Source: CAUZJO01 sp963580245
GTDB taxonomy: Bacteria; Sumerlaeota; Sumerlaeia; MVZB01
NCBI GenBank assembly: GCA_963580245.1
Contig: CAUZJO010000167.1
Span: 1-8,780 of the forward strand
DNA: 8,780 nucleotides
Direction of reading: 5' to 3'
Part shown: piece after piece, positions 5,197 through 8,780 of the stretch
Layout of the letters: each line of letters begins with the position of its first letter
Position numbering within the stretch: position 1 is the stretch's first letter
Translations under genes and position numbers: made by a program
Notes under the pieces: generated by a model
Told to the model about the DNA's origin: nothing
The model's input: only the letters and a program-made list of their open reading frames with translations
Databases searched by the model: none

Positions 5197-6282
5197 TCAG
5201 CTCGCGGACGCGCCATCGGGTGAGCTGTTATCAAGTTTCAGGGCCAGCATTTGTTCAGCTTGGCGTTGTTCGGCGCTCAGTTGCTCGGCGCGCGGGGGTG
5301 ACATGCGCTCGGGCCGGTGGGTGCGCTTGACGATCCGTGAGCTGAGTTTCTCCAATAGCCGCACGCGCTCAAAATACTCGATCTCGCCGCTCAGTCCCCC
5401 CGTCGCCGTGGAACCGGACTCAAGATAGACCTCGAGGAACCGGTCGAATGGGTCGCCTGGATCGATCCACCGGCGCAAGGTGGCCAGATCCTCGGCCGGA
5501 TGCCCGAAATGGACCGTTTCAAAATCGATCCAGGTCAACCGGCCGCTGTCGTCGATGAACAGGTGGGCCGGCGTGAGATCGCCGTGGACCAGCGCGGGAC
5601 TTCGCGAGGCGTAATCAGGGAGGCATCGGGCCAGTCGATCGATCTCGCGGCGGACGCGGTCCGCGTCCAACTCGATCAGATGCGGGGGAATCCGGGCAAG
5701 CAGCTTCTCGAACCGACCCAGCCAATAGGCCCGCGGATCGGCCATCTCGTTCTCCGCCCGCCACGGTTTGCCCCACGCCGGGCCGGTCCGCGCGTGGAGG
5801 GTCGCGGTCGCCCGCGCCACGGCGCGCCACCAGTCGTCCTCCGCTCGCCCGCCGCGATCGCGCCGCAGGCTGCCGAGCGATCGGCCCTGGGCCGCGCGCT
5901 CGATAATCAATTCCAACCGGTAGCGCCGCAGGGCCGACCAGGAATCGTCGCGCAAGAGAATCTCGGGCACCGTAAGCTCCGCCCCTGCCAGTAGATCACC
6001 GGCCTGCCGGTGGTCGCGCGCCGGGCGGTCTCGCAGGTCATAACGCCACGCGCGCACGAAGAGCACGCCCAACTGTTCACTCTCAAGACGACGGACCAGC
6101 GTATTGCGCCCCTGGGCGACCGACTCGGCCCTCCCCAGGTCCCCGGCGCCCAGTCCCAGCCGAGAAGGGGCCTGCTCGCGGAGATACCTCTCCACCAGCG
6201 GCCCCAGACCTTCGGACGAGGTGCGGGGCCAGAGGAGGTGGGCGATGCTCTGCCGGAGACGGTGAGTGACGGACAAGAACAA
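5197..6282 (-). CDS. WaaP/APH-type small-molecule or lipopolysaccharide kinase
   Basis: A 361-residue protein with an aminoglycoside-phosphotransferase/lipopolysaccharide-kinase fold. The N-lobe spans about residues 57-135: RNTLVRRL, then LGVLFVRAW where an ATP-binding Lys is expected but not obvious, then YRLELIIERA. The catalytic loop is LVHGDLTPAHLFID (231-244) with catalytic Asp235; the usual metal-binding Asn is His240, as I recall in the WaaP core-heptose kinases. The metal-binding Asp253 is in TWIDFETVHFG, followed by HPAEDLATLRRW. The C-terminus (about 305-361) is polar and Gln/Glu-rich. Likely role: phosphorylation of an envelope sugar or lipid at the inner membrane; substrate unknown. 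The start is a TTG at 6282 (another TTG at 6276 is possible), close behind AAAGAGAG and a good promoter. It is divergent from a second kinase-like gene and 108 bases ahead of trpS. Confidence 0.82.
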   Translation of the reverse strand: MFLSVTHRLRQSIAHLLWPRTSSEGLGPLVERYLREQAPSRLGLGAGDLGRAESVAQGRNTLVRRLESEQLGVLFVRAWRYDLRDRPARDHRQAGDLLAGAELTVPEILLRDDSWSALRRYRLELIIERAAQGRSLGSLRRDRGGRAEDDWWRAVARATATLHARTGPAWGKPWRAENEMADPRAYWLGRFEKLLARIPPHLIELDADRVRREIDRLARCLPDYASRSPALVHGDLTPAHLFIDDSGRLTWIDFETVHFGHPAEDLATLRRWIDPGDPFDRFLEVYLESGSTATGGLSGEIEYFERVRLLEKLSSRIVKRTHRPERMSPPRAEQLSAEQRQAEQMLALKLDNSSPDGASAS

Positions 6283-6312
6283 TGAACTCTCTTTCGGGCG
6301 TTGATGGCGCGG

Positions 6313-6341
6313 ATTCTAACAACCTCGGAGCGGTGTGCCAA
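6313..6341 (-). promoter_or_regulatory. Promoter of the minus-strand kinase gene
   Basis: On the minus strand TTGGCA (6336-6341) and TAGAAT (6313-6318) are each five of six matches to the sigma-70 boxes and are exactly 17 bases apart. The predicted transcript starts about 25 bases before the TTG start at 6282, which supports that start. Confidence 0.68.
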
Positions 6342-6461
6342 CTAAACGACTTGACCGCCAACCATTGAGGGGGCGGTCCGGGTCCCCGACGAGGCGACCC
6401 CAGGCGCGGTCCCCCACATTAGATTCGGCGCTGGAGTTCTTACGGCGGCCAGCGAAAAGCC

Positions 6462-6492
6462 TTGACGGTTCCAGAGGTCGCAAAGGTTTAAT
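6462..6492 (+). promoter_or_regulatory. Putative promoter of the plus-strand kinase-like gene
   Basis: TTGACG (6462-6467) and TTTAAT (6487-6492) match five of six consensus positions each, but the spacer is 19 bases, which is long. They lie 43-73 bases before the ATG at 6535. The remainder of the 252-bp divergent region (6283-6534) shows no open frame or repeat I can support. Confidence 0.42.
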
Positions 6493-6534
6493 CAGGATAC
6501 GACGACCGGAGAATGGTCGGAGGGATTTGGTGAG

Positions 6535-7539
6535 ATGGGCCGGACCACACATGTTGCCCAGGCGACGCGGCGGATGACCCAATACCTGCGCTCCACCCTG
6601 TGCCCCGCGCTGGGGATCTCGGATGAAATTGAGCGCGTTGTCTGGCCCACCCGGGGCATCAAGTCCAACCTGCTGCTGGTCCATCCCGGCGCATCACCCC
6701 CGTTCGTGCTGCGCTGGTTCCAGCGGCCCGCGCAGGCGGCGCGGCTGGGCGACCTGACCCGTTACGCGCAATCCCTCCAGTTGCCCACGCCCCGGGTCCT
6801 CTACTCGGAATGCTCGCGCCCCCACGTCCGCCGCCACGGTTTCTCGGTCGTGGTCGAGGAACTGATCGCCGGCGAGCACCTCGAACCGGGCCAGTTGACG
6901 GCGGGCCGGCTTGACGCCCTGGGCCAGAGCCTGGCCCGGCTGCATGCGGTCGAGAGCGAACGCTGGGGCCCGCCCGGCGACCCGGAGAACGGCGAGTTCT
7001 TCCGCGCCCACGTCGAAGCCAAGTTCAAGAACCGGCTCCACGGCATCATGAAACGCGACGGGGCTTTCGAGAAGGAGTGGAAGCGGCAAATCCTCGATTT
7101 CGTCCGAGGCTTCCGCAGGTCCTGGGACGGCGGGCCGCCGTACGCGCTGACCCACGATAAAATCAACCCCGGCAACGTCATCTTCATGCCGCAAGACGAG
7201 GCCAAATTGCTGGACCTGGCGATGCTGCGATTCGGGACGCCGGGCGCGGATATCGCCGCCGCGCTTTACTACTTCTGCGCGGGCGACGAGGAAGAACGCC
7301 GCTTCAAGGAGGCCTATTTTTCGAGGCTCCCACCCCGTTGGCGCGACCACTTCGAGTGCTTTGAACCGCTCTATCGGGCCTGGCTGCACCTGAGCCGCTG
7401 GGCGTCCAAATCGCGCGATCACGACAAACGCCAAGGCAAAAGGCCGCCCGCGAAACCCGGCCGCGTCGCCTCGCACCACCAAGAACGCGACGCCATGTTT
7501 GCCTGGATCGAACGCGTCGGCGGGCGGTCCAAGGCGTGA
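6535..7539 (+). CDS. APH-fold kinase-like protein with altered catalytic loop
   Basis: A 334-residue protein of the aminoglycoside phosphotransferase superfamily. The N-lobe shows KSNLLLVHPGASPPFVLRWF (43-62), with VLRW where the ATP-binding Lys usually sits, and GFSVVVEELIAGEHL (102-116), the hinge. LDALGQSLARLHAVE (127-141) is the typical helix before the catalytic loop. The loop itself reads LTHDKINPGNVIF (205-217): aligned with H-G-D-L-x-P-G-N, the catalytic Asp is Lys209, while the metal-binding Asn214 is kept. Asp227 in KLLDLAMLRFGTPGADIA matches the second metal ligand. The C-terminus (about 290-334) is strongly basic. The start is the ATG at 6535 with GGAGGG ten bases upstream; Met14 is a weaker alternative. 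It may be a pseudokinase, a binding protein or an enzyme with a rearranged site; substrate unknown. It is divergent from the other kinase gene. Confidence 0.78.
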   Translation: MGRTTHVAQATRRMTQYLRSTLCPALGISDEIERVVWPTRGIKSNLLLVHPGASPPFVLRWFQRPAQAARLGDLTRYAQSLQLPTPRVLYSECSRPHVRRHGFSVVVEELIAGEHLEPGQLTAGRLDALGQSLARLHAVESERWGPPGDPENGEFFRAHVEAKFKNRLHGIMKRDGAFEKEWKRQILDFVRGFRRSWDGGPPYALTHDKINPGNVIFMPQDEAKLLDLAMLRFGTPGADIAAALYYFCAGDEEERRFKEAYFSRLPPRWRDHFECFEPLYRAWLHLSRWASKSRDHDKRQGKRPPAKPGRVASHHQERDAMFAWIERVGGRSKA

Positions 7540-7590
7540 GTCAGCCCTGATTGGATTTCGGCTGAATCGAGCCAGTCCTCACATTGCTCT

Positions 7591-7620
7591 TGCCATAGAA
7601 GTGTTAGAACCAACAAGAAT
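7591..7620 (+). promoter_or_regulatory. Weak promoter candidate for the LolA-like gene
   Basis: TTGCCA (7591-7596, five of six) is followed after 18 bases by AAGAAT (7615-7620, four of six). The gap of 133 bases after the previous gene leaves room for a promoter, but the gene could also be read through from 6535. Low certainty. Confidence 0.3.
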
Positions 7621-7672
7621 AGTCATGCAACCATTTTCATGTGAGTGCGTCCCATATCAATGGAGGCCTACG

Positions 7673-8551
7673 ATGCGCAACCGATTCACTCCGATCCGAT
7701 CCTTCGGATATGTTCTGATTCTACACGCGTGCCTTCACGGCCCCGTCACCTCGCAATCGGAGCAACCAACCCCAATCTCGCCGATCGTCGACGCCGCCAA
7801 GATCAATGATCCCAAGACATTGGAGGTCATCAACCAGATCGCCGCGAAACTCGCCGAAGTCAACGAATACGTCTGCACCATGAAAATCGTATCCAAGAAT
7901 CCGATGGGGAATCTGTCCTCAACCGAACAGATCGCTTTTCGGCGCCCTGATCTTCACTGCAGCGTGGAAACCCAGACCGAGCACGCGGTCAAAAGCGTGG
8001 TCGGCCAGAGGAGATGGAATTACGATGATGGAAAGACCCGCATCGAACATATCCAGCCCGCCGCGGGGTCGGAACAGGACTTGATCGAGATGTTCCGAGG
8101 TAAGATTTCGGAACAGGACCTGCAAAAGAAGATCCTGGAGCATCTCACCCCAAAGGCCTACAGATATAATCTAGCCGTCATTCGGCAAGCAGACATCGAA
8201 CCCGAACAGGTGTGGAACAAGGGACAACTGATCAACCCTTTTGCGAGATATGACCACGCCAGCATCAAATTGGAGCAAGAGACCGAAGACGCGTGGGTGT
8301 TCTCCGCAAAGTATTATCGTCCACTTCCCGGCGTCGATCAGATACGCATCACGTTCGGCGGGAAAGATGGGCTCCTGAAAGAAGTCCAGATTTTAGGCAA
8401 ACAATCATCAACCACGTCATTCAGCGAACATCTCATCAATCCGGAGTCGAAACTCCAGGATGACTTGTTCAAATATAAGCAGCCTGCGGGCACCATCATG
8501 AAGATTTCCACCGACGATCTGATTCAAAGCACGAAAAAGCCAGGCTACTGA
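7673..8551 (+). CDS. Exported LolA-like protein, possible lipoprotein
   Basis: A 292-residue exported protein. The ATG at 7673 is set by GGAGG at 7662-7666, six bases upstream; in-frame codons further up, back into the previous gene, lack such a site. The N-terminus has Arg residues (2, 4, 9), a short hydrophobic stretch FGYVLILHAC (11-20) and then a polar region; L-H-A-C ending at Cys20 could be a loose lipobox, otherwise signal peptidase I could cut near residue 28. The body resembles LolA-like outer-membrane lipoprotein carrier domains: VNEYVCTMKIVSKN (63-76), a strand reading EQIAFRRPDLHCSVE (85-99), WNYDDGKTRIEHIQP (115-129) and a C-terminal FKYKQPAGT. Planctomycetes carry many such proteins of unknown ligand. 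Role inferred: periplasmic or envelope binding of a lipid. It is less GC-rich than the kinase gene in front of it. Confidence 0.72.
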   Translation: MRNRFTPIRSFGYVLILHACLHGPVTSQSEQPTPISPIVDAAKINDPKTLEVINQIAAKLAEVNEYVCTMKIVSKNPMGNLSSTEQIAFRRPDLHCSVETQTEHAVKSVVGQRRWNYDDGKTRIEHIQPAAGSEQDLIEMFRGKISEQDLQKKILEHLTPKAYRYNLAVIRQADIEPEQVWNKGQLINPFARYDHASIKLEQETEDAWVFSAKYYRPLPGVDQIRITFGGKDGLLKEVQILGKQSSTTSFSEHLINPESKLQDDLFKYKQPAGTIMKISTDDLIQSTKKPGY

Positions 8552-8637
8552 CGGCCATGAATGATCATGCTCGATTTCGCGTGATGATTTTCTGACAGTC
8601 TATGGACCGGGATTGTTGCCGAATATCTACTTCACCA

Positions 8638-8676
8638 TGCGCGCGGCGCGCGCAAGATGTCAATTTAAATTAACAT
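8638..8676. repeat. Two adjacent palindromes, one GC-only and one AT-rich
   Basis: TGCGCGC-GGC-GCGCGCA (8638-8654) is a perfect 7-bp stem with a 3-base loop. Two bases further on, ATGTCAATTT/AAATTAACAT (8657-8676) is a 20-bp palindrome with one mismatched pair and a perfect core AATTTAAATT, followed by TTTTCC. Together they may terminate the LolA-like gene's transcript, 87 bases after its stop, or form an operator for a gene beyond the right edge. The rest of 8552-8780 shows no open frame or recognisable RNA. Confidence 0.4.
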
Positions 8677-8780
8677 TTTCCTTCCCCCTGATTCGGGAGC
8701 CAGCGAGGAGGCGGTTCTGAATGCCTTGTTAACATTGTTGGCAATCTTCGCTCTGCGGCCTTTCTCGTGAAGACCTAGGC

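Noticed and set aside
6694..7482. Minus-strand open frame of about 262 codons opposite the plus-strand kinase gene
   Set aside because: Shadow of the APH-fold gene, no motifs of its own.
8721..8780. Possible gene start at the right edge behind GAGGAGG
   Set aside because: The ATG at 8721 meets a stop after three codons, and the other plus-strand frames also stop before the window ends.

Overview
The window looks like chromosomal DNA of a Gram-negative-type, GC-rich bacterium, most likely a planctomycete or a close relative. The reasons are a DUF6677-like membrane protein, a short-headed pseudopilin of the kind abundant in Planctomycetota and related candidate phyla, a WaaP-type kinase and a LolA-like periplasmic protein. 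The placement rests on family resemblance from memory, not on a search. Base composition is mosaic: hemB, trpS and the two kinase genes are very GC-rich, while the pilin gene, the small gene near the left end and the LolA-like gene are visibly richer in A+T.

Layout. Almost everything from 1 to 6282 is read on the minus strand. In transcription order (right to left) it runs: a WaaP/APH-type kinase with its own promoter; trpS; a DUF6677-like membrane protein; and a 60-residue two-helix membrane protein coupled to it by a GTGA overlap. Next comes a strongly expressed-looking pseudopilin gene with a near-consensus promoter, a perfect ribosome site and a clear Rho-independent terminator. Immediately behind that terminator lies the 5' part of a decayed group II intron with a frameshifted, truncated reverse transcriptase. 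hemB (porphobilinogen synthase) and a small single-helix membrane protein follow. The first codons of another gene run off the left edge.

From 6283 rightwards transcription switches to the plus strand. A second APH-type kinase-like protein is divergent from the first across a 252-bp promoter region, and a secreted or lipoprotein LolA-like protein follows. The last 229 bases are non-coding and hold two adjacent palindromes.

How the genes fit together. hemB (tetrapyrrole synthesis) and trpS (translation) are housekeeping genes. The divergent kinase pair plus the LolA-like protein may form an envelope-related group, but this is inference. The items most worth checking are the intron remnant placed exactly after the pilin terminator (group IIC-like targeting), the kinase-like protein whose catalytic Asp appears to be Lys, and the pilin promoter with phased A-tracts and a G6 run in its spacer. 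I do not see a defence system, CRISPR array, tRNA or rRNA here.
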